Shown one piece after another: positions 23,718 through 36,785 of a stretch of DNA of 64,000 nt. How positions within the stretch are numbered: position 1 is the stretch's first letter; each line of letters opens with the position of its first letter. This DNA comes from Globodera rostochiensis (taxonomy: Eukaryota; Nematoda; Chromadorea; Rhabditida; Heteroderidae): the NCBI GenBank assembly GCA_018350325.1, contig JAEVLN010000010.1:62001-126000 (forward strand). Reading direction: 5' to 3'. Under the pieces are notes generated by a model. The model was not told the DNA's origin. It made no database searches and worked only from the letters and a program-made list of their open reading frames with translations. The translations under genes were made by a program, and so were the position numbers.

Positions 23718-24118
23718 AGTCCTAATAATTTATCGCAATACTTGATCTGTAATAGAAAATTTTAACAAATTTGGATAAGATTTAATGATCTGGATTTAGT
23801 TAATGGTTAACGAAATGGAGAAAGAGGAGAGGGTACACATCTTTTTGCTCAGATAGATAATCTCAATAAATCAAAAGTCGCCAAAAATTCTGAACCCAAT
23901 TCGTTGAGTATTTTTGACTTTTCAACTTTCTGACATGAGGCACAACTTTCGAAGATCGATCGGGATTTTGTTCAAGCATATCAAAAAAATTCCCGTGTTT
24001 GAACTTCGAAGTGCGACCAAATCAGTTTCTCTTGTAACTCTTTTTGCACTGACAAAACGCCAACGTCCAATGCCAAATTTAATTGCTATTTTTTGGGTTA
24101 TACTGTAGTGAATGATGT

Positions 24119-24222
24119 GTACCGTAAACACTCTTTTAATTCCACCGGCGACATTTTTTTTCAACCTTCTCAGAAAGGGCGACATTATTAGAGGGGGTGG
24201 AATTAAAGAGTGTTTACGGTAC
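24119..24222. mobile_element. Short MITE with 28-bp terminal inverted repeats
   Basis: The left arm at 24119-24146 (GTACCGTAAACACTCTTTTA...) is the near-perfect complement of the right arm at 24196-24222 (GGTGGAATTAAAGAGTGTTT...), with one indel. The loop has GGCGACATT twice. It is a compact hairpin element of a different type from the hAT-like set. No target duplication was found. Confidence 0.75.
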
Positions 24223-24339
24223 TTATTTTCAGGTATGTATTTGAGAGCATTCAGCCTATGTAGCTTTAAAATTTTGGAATTTAATGAAAAATGTAAATTT
24301 TTTAATTCCATTTTGGAGTGAAATTTTCATAATAAATTT

Positions 24340-24466
24340 TGGAAAAACCGGTAACCGGCCGGTTAACCGGGTCAAAATCGAACCGCGTAACCGGGTGTCG
24401 AGAAAGTGCCAATAATCGGGATTGGGGGTACCGGTTTTAGCTGGTCTTGTCCAACCCTACCTAAAT
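24340..24466. mobile_element. Truncated hAT-like element, TCCAACCCTA end
   Basis: The right end reads CCGGTTTTAGCTGGTCTTGTCCAACCCTA, the complement of the left end at 53193 (TAGGGTTGGACAAAACCGG). The interior iterates CCGGTTAACCGG-like words (ACCGGTAACCGGCCGGTTAA). No left end or target duplication is visible. Confidence 0.6.
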
Positions 24467-24763
24467 ACATTTCAATATCTTAAAGACGGGGAATGTGTAA
24501 GGAGGAAATTCCAGAAAAAATAATAATAAATCCGGTCCCCGATGACATCAGTTTAGGTCATGACCGGAGGGGGCGGGGGAGTGCAGCCCCCCAGGGTTGT
24601 TGGAGGTTGGGGGTCAATGCAAATATCCTCCTCACTCACATATGTACGCCAATGACAGCAAACAAATTATATTTGTGTCCAAAAGTTTCCGTTTTGTAAC
24701 TTCTGTTTGCATATTTATTTTTCTTAGCGAATGTCCAATTGAATTGGTGGGGATACTCCATCA

Positions 24764-24862
<99 letters not shown>

Positions 24863-27122
24863 TTAAAAAATTTTGAGGGAAAATTGGCAACCGGTTGGTA
24901 TGCTTGCTTCTAAAACCAAATAGGATCAAAATCAAATTTACGGAGAGTCTTAAGAGTTGTTTCAGAAACCTGAAGCCGAAACAAAACTCGATATCACTAT
25001 TTTGATAATACATTTATTCATTAAGTTCGAGAAAACCTAAATTCCCTAAATCTAAAACCCAAATTAAAGAATTCTTTATTACTGCAAACACTCCATTCTT
25101 CCGTTTGTCTATGCTTTTAACTACTGCTTGGAAAATTCGAGCCACTTAGTAGATAGAGCGCAATGACTCAATTTTTTTGTTTTAAAGAGTTGAAAAGTTT
25201 GGAGAAAAGTTTTTTTCCGCCAATGAAATTTGGTCTAATTTCTTTTTAAACAAAAAAACAATAAAAACTGACGTGAAACGTGGTATTACCAGCTTGGTTG
25301 AAAAAAGCCTGCTAATGCACCTCTGTAAGCATCGCTGGTTCTTTCGTACTTCAAGTTTTTTATATTTATATACGAAGTTTCAAATATGAGGAGAATTTTT
25401 TGGATTATTTTACTTTTCCTTCAAAAAATGAGAAGTTGGCAAAAAGTTTTCAAGAAATGTCAAAATAGTGGCAAGTGTGGTGAAGTGGCAAATTTTCAAA
25501 ATAATTGCATTTGCCATAAAAAGAGGGCATTCTGAGCTCCCTGCCTATTAGGGCCGGCAGTCGGCCAAGATTGCGGCGCTGACGTGTTACGATAGACCCA
25601 ATGTTACGGTAGAAGCGAATTACCTAATATAGTACTGTAGCGCGAAAACGAACCATTCAAAAGTGTCCCTTTGTCCTCCCCTTTCTATTTTTAATTCGAG
25701 AATTTGTTGTTTTGTTGTTGCTTTTGTTTTTAACAATGAGATGCTTCTCAAGACTGCGCCGCGTTGCACGAAAATAACCGTCGAACACCGCGGAAAAAGC
25801 CTTCCCCTCTGCGCACACCAATTCCTTCTTCCGTCCTTTCATTCGCATACTTTTTGCTGTTGGGGGAGGGGGAGGTTCAAAAACGGGGGGGGGGGGGGAC
25901 GGGCCGTGACATTTGCTGAATTGTTGCTGCTACTCTTCAGTGACACAGACTGTGTCAATCCGTTCTCATTTCCTCAAAAAAAAAAGAAAAGCGGCGTCGG
26001 AGAGCGGCGAGATGCTTTGCTTAAGCTCCCCCCCCCCCCGCGCACCCGCGCCCAACTCCCTCACAACGTACACACAATTTGTGTCCTCTGCATGGTCCCA
26101 GCTCAAAAACCAGTTCCGGCCCTCATATCTATCAGCAGCAGAGGCATTTCGCATTCGTTTATTCTTTGGCTTCATCCTCACCAACCTCCCAACGTCCGAC
26201 CACCCCCAACCCCGCGACTCGACTCACAAATCGGCGGCCCGGGACGATCTAATGCCGTCAACTTTGTGAGTCATTGTCCTTTTCTAATCCATCCAAATCA
26301 TGATAGGTAACTCCCTATGCACGAAAATTGTAATAAACGATTTAATCGTTACAAAAAAACATAAAAATTTCAGCTTTTAATATGAAGACACAAACTTGTT
26401 TGGCACGTTTTAATGAACTGCACGCTTTTGAATGGTACAAAGCTCGGAGGATTTGAATTAATTATGTAAAAACATTGTTCGGCACTGATTCAGCCGGCAT
26501 CGGATTGTTTGAAGCGTCGCGCTTAAATCCACCAAGGCGAGCGAGTGACATCCATTATTTTTTGCCCAACAAAAACAAACAAAAAGCCAAATTTCCTCCC
26601 AAAGCCCCGCGGGGGGGGGGGGGGTGAGAGAAGCGCCTCACATAATTGAGCCACAATTGTTGATATCGAACGAAGGAATGGACGAACAAATGGCTGCTGA
26701 GTGAGTGAGTGAGAAGCACAACGACAGAAAAAGAAGAAGCTTGTTATTTGATAAATGCTTAAATGCTTCTTTTTGTTTTTTAACCCCCCTCCAACGCGCG
26801 TTTTTATTTAGAGAAGCAATGATTTTTGCCGTCCTATTTTCTGTTTGATCAGAAATACTTTTCGGCTTACCGAATCAAGAGAACTGCGTCGTATGGCCTC
26901 CAAAATCGTTGGTTAACTGAAATCTACCGATGTTTTTTTCCCAACCAATCTAAAATCTGACGAAGAAAGCGAAACATTTTCCGCGCACTTTACTTTTTTG
27001 AGCATTAAAACCCGACTTCAATTTGCGAACAACAACTACGGCGTTTTCGATATGACATTATTTCTTCGGCACTTTTGCCACAAAAATTTGCCCAAAAAAC
27101 AGTTCAGCCGTCACAGCAACAA

Positions 27123-30100
27123 ATGCCGTCAGTGAGCAGCCATCGTTATTCAGACGGGCAAAATGCCAACGGCGAGAGGCGACGGCGGCGGCCGTCGCCG
27201 CCGTCGCCGTCGGACGACGACAGCAACTCGTCGACGACGGTGGGGCACACCGAATGCCGTCAGGTGAGGGAATCCGTCAGTCAGTCAATGCTTACAATGA
27301 TTAAATTTGGTATTTTATGACCCTAAAATTTAAATTAAATGATCCAAACCGACGTTTTTGACCCGCTAAAACCGAGAATCTGATTTTGGGGTGGTTGGAG
27401 TAATTGAAGGAGGTGAGTGAGTGAGTGAGCGGACTGATCGACCATTTCTCTCATTTTGTGTCAAAATAAATCGTCAAAATTCTTTGAAATCGAAATAATT
27501 TAGTCAAAAACAACTTTTGGCCCATGGGAGGGCGGGGCGTCGTATAATACCAAAATACTATTAGATATTCGACTGTACTGGAAAATAAATTTATTTAAAA
27601 AAATATAATTGCTTAAAGATTTATAAATAAATTATTTTTTAAAAAGCAATTGAGAAAGTGAAAGACTATTAAACGAATAAATCAAATAAGTAGGTCATGC
27701 AGTTCGTTAGTTCTTCTATATTTGTCATTTTATTAAATTTTATTGAATGTTTTTTAAGAAAAATTTGAATTTCAGCTGCAAGCTTGCAATGTGCTGCTGT
27801 CCGTGCTCGGTGCCATCGGCCTCGGCCTTGCCGGCACGCAGTTTCAGCCGCGTATTGGCATTGACAACTATCGACAGATCGATTTACGTCTCTCCACCTC
27901 CCTTTTGTACACTCTCACCGGAACGGGTCGATCATTTGATTTTTAACAAAAAAAAACTAACAAAATCACTTCAAAAGGGAATTATTTTATCCAACCTTTA
28001 AATTTGGAGTTTTGGAAAGCCCTTAAATGGTTTAACCTTGTAGATAATTAAATTAAACCAAAGTTTAACAATACAATTTAAATAGGTAATCAATTGTTTA
28101 ATTATTCACATTTTAGCACTGTTTAACTTTTGGACTTAACGAGCTTTATTAATTAATTATATGTTCAGTGGGCTTTTTCTGCGTTGGCCGTTCTTCGGGG
28201 AGCGTTTTGCTCAAAACATTGTACACTTTGACTGTGCTTTTTGCACTAAGCACTGCCATCTTTTACGCATTCACAACGTACAAAGTTAGTGAAACCCAAC
28301 AAATCATTTAAATATTTTGTGAGTAAAGGTCATCGATTTGCATCGTCAGCTTGTACGTTTTGAACAGCTCGGCGGTGCATTTACCGGTGCCTTCGGAGTG
28401 GCCAGAACCAGTGCTGATTTTGTGCCCAAAACGGTTGGGTTTAAAGCATAATAATGTGATTAAAGTTTGTTATATCAAACATTGATCAATAAATGTTAGT
28501 CCCACCATTTTGCAGATCATTTCAAGTGCAATGATCGGCTTATCGCTGTTCACCGGCATCGTCGGATTTCTCGCCTTGGCTTTGCTGGACCGACTTTCGG
28601 TCGTTGAACGGCCCTGGTACGCGGCACAACGGGAGGACCAACTGCGGTCCAAGTTCAACAAAACGCTGTTGGCATGCACAGCGATGATCAAAATGGTCAG
28701 CGATTTTTTGCTAATTACTTCTACAATGTATTTATTTTTTAAATTGGATTTAAGCTGACCGGAATCGCCTCGCTCAGTCTGGCGGCTTTTCTCGAGTACG
28801 AGAATGCCCAGCTGGCGCTACGTCAAGAATACTATCGCATCATTCTCGACCAGTTCAGTGTTGTGTTGGCGCTGGGAAGTGCCGTTGCCGATTTTTACGC
28901 TTGTTACAACAAATTGCACTGCTCGTTGAACCTTAAGGTAAAAGTGTTTTATAGTCTTTTCATGAGAATATTTAATTATCCATTGGGGGGGGGGTACGCT
29001 TCGTCCCCCCTCCCGGCGGTTTAAAAATCCATAATTCTGTTCTTAGTCAACCTAGTTCTAAAATCTTAGTACTATTCGAAAGCTCTAAGTCTTTAGAATA
29101 TTTGTGCAAGTATAAGTTAATCGATCAAGTAGCTTGCAAAAATGTTACAGACTACTGATCACAAAAAAGTCGAAATTTTCGAGCATTTTATTTTCTGACA
29201 TTCTCAAAAGTGAATGAAGCATTTAGTCCGTTTAAACATTAATTCTACAGCCCTTAAGCTTTTGAATGTTACTAAATTTTTAAAATTTTGTTAATGTTTG
29301 AAATGTTTTGAAAATCGCTCGGGGGGGGGGAGGAACGAGCTGTACCGCATTGGGGGTTCAGGCGAGCATTGCGTTGTCCGTTGTGTCCGCCGTTTGGTCC
29401 CTAAAGTCGGTGGACAACAACGCATTCCCCTTCTACAAGATGGACATCAACCAGTACCGAGTAGCTGTGCATACATCCGGTAAAGTTTTTTTTTGTTGCA
29501 CAAATTCAATTTTGTTTTGTTGTTTTAAACTCTTTTTCCCACTAACACAAAACAGAAACAACATTTGTCACCATTTCGCCCCCTCAATATGCCATTGTGA
29601 TCATCCACGGCATTCTGATCGGACTGCTTGCATTGCTCGCGCTGCTCTCCGCCTGCACCGCCATTTTGGCAGCCAACGCGCTCAGAGAGTGTGTCGCCAA
29701 ACGGGACGAGCAGGCCGAGCTGGGCATGCAGAACAGGTGAGTGAGACTGATTAATTGCATTTGAATATAATTGTTGCCAAGGTTTCTTGCACTGCTTCAC
29801 TCTTTTTGGGCACTGTGTCTGCTTGTTCTAGCACTGCTTGGACTCGCTGAATTGCCGTGGAACGGCGACTTTATTGGTGCTGACCTGCTCTGGCTTGCGG
29901 TGCTCGTGTTCGGCACTGGACTGCTCGGCTCGGCCAACAAACGGTTGCTTCATCTTCTTTTTTTTAGAGAAGTGTCCTTCAAGGACAAAAGGGCAACATA
30001 ACCTTTTCCGCTTACTTTTCTGGATGTGCTCCATAAGATTGTTTTAAATCAAATACATTCACAACATTTTGAGATTTCGGGAGAAATTAATTACCTACCT

Positions 30101-32604
30101 AATCATCTTTGATCATGAAAAAGACAGGTTGATCATGCATGATCTGTCGTATAAATCGATTGTGTTGTTGTTTATCCCATTTTCGTTTGTCAGCATTTCT
30201 ACGCTGGTCAAATTCGTGACAAATTGCCTAACATTGTCCGTATGCACTGAGAAATGCGTGGCCAGCATCAACTTGATCTTCCAGTCGGCCACCCATCCCG
30301 ACTATTTAAACCCGGCGGTGTTCGACAGTCGAAGCCGTGTTGGCCAAATCGTCTTGCACAGTGCGCAATGCGTCGTGCTGGCGGGCGCGTCACTGACGGC
30401 ACTTTGCGGAGCAATTGTTTACGGGCGAACGATTCGGGCACGGGAAGCGCCGAGGCGACAACCATTCTCCATGGGTAAGTAAGCAGGCAGCTGTAGGAGA
30501 CGCCGCGGGGGGGAGGGGGACGGCAGAATTTTGAAAAGCCATTTTTGAAGTTTGATTTTCGAAAAGTTTTTGATGCCTTTTGCCAAATTTTAAAATAAGA
30601 GTTTTGGTGTGAAGTTTGGTGCCGCCTCCAAAGGTCGGGACCGAACTCCGTTTAAACTTTAAAGGTAAGCTTAATCAAATAGAATCTCTTTCAAAATAAC
30701 ATAAATTTACTTTTTAATAGGTATTCTTAGATAATTCTGCATTAAAATAATTATCTAATTATAATAATTAATTCTTAATTATGTAAAAGGGCTCAACTGT
30801 TGTTGCTCTCTGAGTGCACTGTTTTACGCGTTGGTGCTGCTCACCAGTGAAGTGTTCTTCGAGATTGACAAATGGCGATGGTCGGAGGTTACTTTGGAAC
30901 AGACAGGGCACCAAAGGCTTGGCAACGGACTGCTCGGACTGACCGTTTTCATTGTACAGGTCGAAAAGGATGAGAAAATTGTTTGAACATTGACCATTTC
31001 TATAATTCATTTTTTAAATACATTTAAAATAATTAAATTTATTTTTAATATTGGAACTTAATCAATTAAGTACAATAATAGCTAACATTCTCCAAACGGT
31101 AAAATAAAATTGTTATTTTAAAATTAAAATTGATTCTTTTTGCATCATTTGCAGGTGTTCTGTGGTACGTGCCCTCAAATGATCGCCTCCGCCACCATTC
31201 TTCAAATCGTTCTCAGCTCTTTGGCCTTCTTTACCCTCAACTCTGCCATCACCAATGTTTATTATTTGGTTAGCATTTTTTTAATCAAATTATCAGAAAT
31301 TCTTTTTTAATATCAATCAATATTAATAATAAACTAGGCTTAGGCATACATTTTGAATTGATTAGAAGATGATTTATTTGTTAGTCGAAGTTTTTTTTAA
31401 ATTTTTGAATCGTTTACATTTTTCGCCAAATACGTACAATTTCAAATGCTTCAATAAGCACTCTGATCAAGTGTGCCTGATCGATTTCAAAGCATTCATT
31501 TTGATCACATTTTTTTGTTTGTTGTTAATTTAGCAAGTTCTGCTTAATTCCCGTTTGGCTATTGGACTGAGCATCAATCAGCGGACTCTGATCACGCTGG
31601 GCATTTGTTTTGCCGCCGCTTCCGCACTTGCGTGTGCCCTGCAAGTCATTTGTGGAATTGTCGTCATATTTTGGTAATTAATGTGTTACTGAATTTTAAT
31701 AAAATTAAATTAAAACTTTTTTGTTTTTGTTGTTAATAATAAGCATAAAAGTAGCAATCGATTTGTCTAAGCTTTCTATTATTTTTAAACATTTTATCAT
31801 TTTTTCTAATTTAGCTCGTTGCATTTGCTCCATCATTGGCGGGGGGACGGGCGGCGTCAAATTTTCTCTGTCCTCGGCGGGGATGGCCCGGACACGAGTT
31901 ATCTCAGCTATTCGGGCCCCTCCGGCGTCGACGACCATTGGGGGGACGGCAGCGCCGGCGGCGGCGGCGGCACTTTGCTTGGCGGCAGTGTCTTTCAAAG
32001 CCCCTCATTACATGTGGGCAAAAAATGCCAATTGAACTTCAATTAGCTTTTTTATTTTTGTTTAAGCAAATTGCCATTCAGCCCATTGAGGAGCAGACTC
32101 TCTACTGGTCAGCCGAAGACAATCCCGTCAGTAAGCCTCGATGTTATAACCTGCGCGACTTTTTATTGCCTTCAAGCCAAACGAGCTTGTCGGGTTTAGA
32201 ACTTTCAAAAGGTCTTTAAGAGAGAGTTTGTTGCAATATTTCAGTACATTTACAAGTCGACCCGGCGCGTCTACGGCCAGCCGGCACTTTTGATGACTCC
32301 GGACACTCGAACTGGGTAAGTGTAAGTTACCTAAGCATGTTTTGAAAAATAGAATACCTAGCTTCTCAATTTTTAAAAAAAATTCTATATTTTAAAGATA
32401 AAATAGTTTGGCCATCCAATTGTGGCAATTAAATGTTGCAATGAATTGGCCCATTTAATGTTTCCTCAACCTTCGAGAGACGAAAGCGGTTATGGCGCAA
32501 CTCCAAGCCCAAATAATCTCTGGCACCAGCACGCCGCCGCCGTCGCCAACGGCGCCGGTCGGAGGCGGGACCGGAGGGCGTCGTCCTTCCCAAACGGTGA
32601 CTAA
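27123..32604 (+). CDS. Large multi-pass membrane protein, unknown (about 17 exons)
   Basis: The N-terminal exon (27123-27263) is hydrophilic with an Arg-rich stretch and Ser/Asp run. Following exons chain in phase: 27776-27926, 28169-28284, 28350-28433, 28516-28695, 28755-28937, 29362-29479, 29556-29736, 29782-29943, 30194-30474, 30790-30959, 31155-31268, 31534-31673, 31814 on, about 32067 on and about 32248 on. Almost every exon encodes one or two hydrophobic segments, for example VLLSVLGAIGLGLAG, MIGLSLFTGIVGFLALALL, AIVIIHGILIGLLALLALLS and LITLGICFAAASALACALQ. I count roughly 12 or more. The C-terminal tail is Gly- and Ser-rich and cytoplasmic-looking. No family is recognised; it may be an array of four-helix units. 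The last exon and stop (32515 or 32604) are uncertain. Confidence 0.7.
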
Positions 32605-33515
32605 AACAGGGCGACGATCGTCCGCATCGACGGCATCACCGATTTAGATCAACCATTTTCTGTTATTCTGATCACACATCTTCAATAGAAAAACAAAATT
32701 CACTTTTTATACAAACATTGTCCATAATAACTTTCCATTTATTTCTGTACACTATATGAACCGCGGAATAAATGCACGCACAACACAAAAAAAGGCACAC
32801 AGTCCCAAAGATTGTTGAAATTCCCTTTTTTTTAAACAATCTTCTTAACCGCGTAGACAAATAGCCGGTTTTGTTAGACTTTCGACATTTATATATTTTT
32901 TTCATCTTAGCAAAAAAAAAATCTGGCCACAACTTTTGCCAACTCAATTAATTGTTAGAGTGTTAGCATTTTATGCTATTTATGTGAGCGTATTTTATGC
33001 CATTTTTTACATAAAAACAAACAATAATTAGAATGCACCAAAATGAGGCCCAAACGTTCATTGAACTGCTTGGACAAACGCTTTATAATTTCCCATGCCG
33101 AACCCAAAAATGTACGGGAATTTGGAATCCAGCAAATTTCGATTCGAAGTTTTAGAAAAATGACTTTATTTTTCTGTTTAGAATTAAAAGTTTGAAAATC
33201 TGGATTAAATGGCGTCCGATGGTTTGTCCCGGAATAATTAAGGATAATTAATGATTTTTGTTGGCAATTTTATTTCAGATAAATATAAAATGGTTAAACT
33301 CAACGCGTTTTGGCCAAGTCCCCTTCGAGAAAAGGCAGCTTTAGTTAATATTAATTATATGTAATGGGCCCGCCAATCGATGAATATTGGCAGTGAAGTA
33401 AAAAGTGTCATTTTTTCTTTTTATTAAAACAATTTTGTCCACATTCTTTCATCATTATATTTAATTAATATAAATGAAAATAACACTTTTTATTTTTATT
33501 TAAACTTAAGAATAA
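32605..33515. other. Intergenic, AT-rich
   Basis: No exons are seen. It should contain the 3' end of the membrane-protein gene and the promoter of the kinase gene; there is an AAG acceptor-like site just before the kinase ATG. Confidence 0.6.
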
Positions 33516-36500
33516 ATGTTTCTGCTTATTTTTATTTGCTTTTCAATTCTGGCCTATTTTACAAATGTTTCATTGGGCACAAAAAATTCCAATAATAAAA
33601 ATACAAATCATTTTGGTAAGTGATTTATAATAAATTTACAACAATTATTGTGAAATAATGCTTTCACTTTTACAGAATTCAATTGCGGAAATGATCGAAT
33701 TGTTCGAGAGCCTTTCACTTACAAATCGGAAGCCGGGGGAAACAAACAAATCTTCATTTCAAAAAACGAAATTGGCTCGGGCGGATTTTCTTGGGTTTAA
33801 AATTTTAATTTTTAAATTTAAATTATTTTTTGGCTAATTAATCAGGCAATTAATTAATTAGCCGCGTATCAATTTTCAAATTTAAATATAACATTTTAAA
33901 AAATTATAAAAAAAGAGCAATTAATGTAATTAATTTAAAGGTATTTGCCGGTTATGTTAAAGATCGATTTGATCAATTACCTTTTGAAAAATGTGTGGCC
34001 ATAAAACTGACAAAACAAAAAGAAAATAATGCCGCCAAAAATGAATTGGCCATAAAATTGCAGAAACGCTCAAAATGTTTCGTAAAAAATGTGCGAATGG
34101 CCATCAGCGGCAAAAAACGAAGGCGTTTATCGAATTCGCTGTGCGATTTCATTGCGCAGATTTTTGACATGTAAAATTTGGAGATTTTATTTTTTTAATA
34201 CAATTTTTGAAAGCGAATAAAAAAGACGAAAATTCAATTTTGAATTTGTATTGACTCAATTGTTGTATTCTTTTGACTCACCACCGACAAATAAAAAGTG
34301 TTTAGTGATTTTTAAAATGCGCTTTAATTAGTCATAAGAATTTGAGTTTTCTTCGCCTAATCGTTTTTTTTTGTTTAGCGGTACGGTGTCGGCTGAAAAA
34401 GTGCCGATCAAATTGTTGGCAAAGCAACAAAAGCAGGGGGCGGCGGCGGACGACGGCATTTTGGTGCCGTTGGGCGTGACGATAATGGAACTTGGCGAAG
34501 ACACACTAAACGATCGCCTTTATGACCAGCCGATGGATTTTAATGACCAAATTGGGGCCAAACATTTGAATGAGCGAATTCGCGAAATTGTCCAACCGCT
34601 CCGCGCACTGCACAAAGGCAGGGAAATGCTTTTTGCCAAATTATAAAAAATATTTTAGTGCTTGTGGGGAATTTAATTAGTTGTTATTAAGTATAATTAT
34701 TATATAATTTGATGCTAACAAAAAAATAAATTAAATAAAAAGTGTTTTAGTTGCAATGCATTTGGACGTCAAACCGATGAACTTTTTGTACACAAAAAAT
34801 GAATCGGCCGCCGGTGAATTGCTAAAATTGATCGATTTTGACGGAGCCGAACTTTTGCCGAAGGGCACCATTTGTAAAGAGCCCGAATTTAAGCTGGGAA
34901 CAACCGTTTATGCAAGCCCAGAATATTTTATGAGATGTTCGAAGGTAAGAAAAAAGGGGCAAATTGCCAAAAAAAATATTTATTGGATTAAAAATATCCC
35001 TAAAATTAATTGTGTTATTGTTATGATTTATACGTTTAAACAGAGTTCAGCCCCGACCCCTCGGGGGCGGAAACAGTCGGGGTCGGGGTTTTCGTCGCCG
35101 ACCAAAAAGGTCGGGGTTCGGGGTTTTTCTCAGCAAAAACCCCGAAAATTTCAAAAAAGTCGGGGTCGGGACGAAAACCCCGACTAAAAAAAGTCGGGGT
35201 TCGTGGGGACGGGGCTGAACCCTATTTTAAACACTTGAATCGGCGGTAAGAAAAAAGGGAAAATTGTCAAAAAAAACATTTATTAAAAAACACTAAAATT
35301 AATTTGTGTTATTTTTTATTAATTTATACATTTTAAACACTTGAAGATGTCGACAAAGTCTGACATTTGGTCTCTGGGCGTCATCGTCTACGAAATGTTG
35401 CTGGCCCAACCGCACATTGGACTGTACAACAAAGCAAATCAACCGGCCGCCAATCAAGTATGTACATTACAATTCGATGCGTAAAAAAAATGCTTAAAAA
35501 TTATTTAAATCAAATTATTATAATTCCTCCACAAGCACAACAAATTTTTGCGCGATTTTGCCGACCTCTACAAAGGATTTTCGTATGACAAAGCGGAAAA
35601 AGAATTCAGTTATTCCTCAAATGATTTGGATTGGTTGGACGGACACATTGAGCTAATTGAACTGCTCGTCCGCCTGTGGAATGAACAGCATCCGCGCATC
35701 GCCTTGCTGCTGACGGTGGCCATTTTGTATTAGGAAAAGCGCATTTTTCCATTTTTAGTTTTATAATTATTTATTTGCTAAAGCTATTAATTTTGGCATT
35801 GTCTTAATTATTATGACAATCCATTTTTAGTTTTATAATTATTTATTTGCTAAAGCTATTAATTTTGGCATTGTCTTAATTATTATGACAATCCATTTTT
35901 AGTTTTATAATTATTTATTTACTAAAGCTATTAATTTTGGCATTGTCTTAATTATTATGACAATCCATTTTTAGTTTTATAATTATTTATTTACTAAAGC
36001 CATTAATTTTGGCATTGTCTTAATTATTATGACAATCCATTTTTAGTTTTATAATTATTTATTTACTAAAGCTATTAAATTTGGCATTATCTTAATTAAT
36101 TATGACAATCCATTTTTAGTTTTATAATTATTTATTTACTAAAGCTATTAATTTTGGCATTGTCTTAATTATTATGACAATCCATTTTTAGTTTTATAAT
36201 TATTTATTTACTAAAGCCATTAATTTTGGCATTGTCTTAATTAATTATGACAATTCCTTCCCAATAAATGTTCGTAAAAGACAGTAAATTCGGACAAATT
36301 TCAACAATTGTTGGTGCAAAAGTCTTTAAATTCAATTCGTAAAAGTCTAAAAAAGGTTTATTCGGGCGCGCCGCTTCCAAGACTATTAATAAATTAGTTT
36401 TGGACTGCTTTTTTCCGTTAAGGGTTTGCTTAGTTATCAATTCGGTGCGCGACCGTCAGCGGATGCCGTCCTGGACTTCATCGGGGAGGAGGACCAAAGT

Positions 36501-36785
36501 TGCTATTTGGAATTTGTACGGAATGTGAACGACGGCTCGCTGATGCTGTTCAACGGAGTCAGTGCGGTAATGCTCGGCCAGTTGTTGGAGCAACGAATTG
36601 AAGAGTTGGACCCGTCCAAGAACGTCTGGTTGATGAGCCTGGACGTGTTGCCCGACAAAAGTGACATGGAAAGGCAATATTTCCAACAAATTTTGGCCAA
36701 ATTAAACGGGGCCATAGAGGCAATGAACGCGGAGGACAAACGATTGAGGGACGGAGGACGCAAATGTGGCCAATCAATGGAATAA
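33516..36785 (+). CDS. Secreted divergent protein kinase (494 aa)
   Basis: Eight exons (33516-33615, 33676-33794, 33941-34170, 34379-34617, 34751-34944, 35347-35457, 35536-35675, 36434-36785) sum to 1485 nt in phase. The start MFLLIFICFSILAYFTNVSLG is a good signal peptide. Kinase landmarks in order: glycine loop IGSGGFSWVF, VAIK lysine, hinge-like IMELGEDTL, catalytic loop HLDVKPMNFL (HRD changed to HLD, catalytic D, K and N kept), LIDFDGAEL (DFG changed to DFD), ASPEYF for APE, DIWSLGVIVYEML, and RPSADAVLDF for subdomain XI. A signal peptide on a kinase suggests it acts in the secretory route or outside the cell; an effector role is inference. Intron 4 uses a GC donor. Reading through at 35675 instead gives an alternative short end (LWNEQHPRIALLLTVAILY). 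Confidence 0.8.
34945..35346. repeat. Tandemly duplicated intron segment in kinase gene
   Basis: The intron start GTAAGAAAAAAGGG... (34945) recurs at 35247, and the intron end TTTTAAACACTTGAA appears at 35225 and again at 35332. The two copies of about 110 bp are separated by the inserted MITE and a short CGGCG spacer. The donor at 35247 is a decoy, with no exon between the copies. Confidence 0.7.
35042..35224. mobile_element. hA T-like MITE, AGGGTTCAGCCCCG type
   Basis: Left end AGAGTTCAGCCCCGACCCC and right end GGGGACGGGGCTGAACCCTA are inverted. Flanks GTTTAAAC (35034-35041) and TTTTAAAC (35225-35232) match at 7 of 8. The core iterates GTCGGGGTCGGGGTTTT and its complement. It lies in intron 5 of the kinase gene, inside the first copy of a tandemly duplicated intron segment. 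Confidence 0.75.
35749..36252. repeat. 72-bp minisatellite in last kinase intron
   Basis: Seven head-to-tail copies of a 72-bp AT-rich unit beginning CCATTTTTAGTTTTATAATT and containing AATTTTGGCATTGTCTTAAT, with only a few single-base differences. It lies in the intron 35676-36433 before the final exon. The unit contains a TTTTTAG acceptor-like motif, so each copy offers a decoy splice site. Confidence 0.95.

Noticed and set aside
25663..26310. 215-residue plus-strand frame
   Set aside because: Composition follows poly-C and poly-A runs; no homology, splice context or partner exons.
32990..33515. ATGCCA motif upstream of the secreted kinase as a gland-promoter (DOG box) signal
   Set aside because: A 6-bp motif occurs by chance and only isolated copies are present; no clustering was seen.
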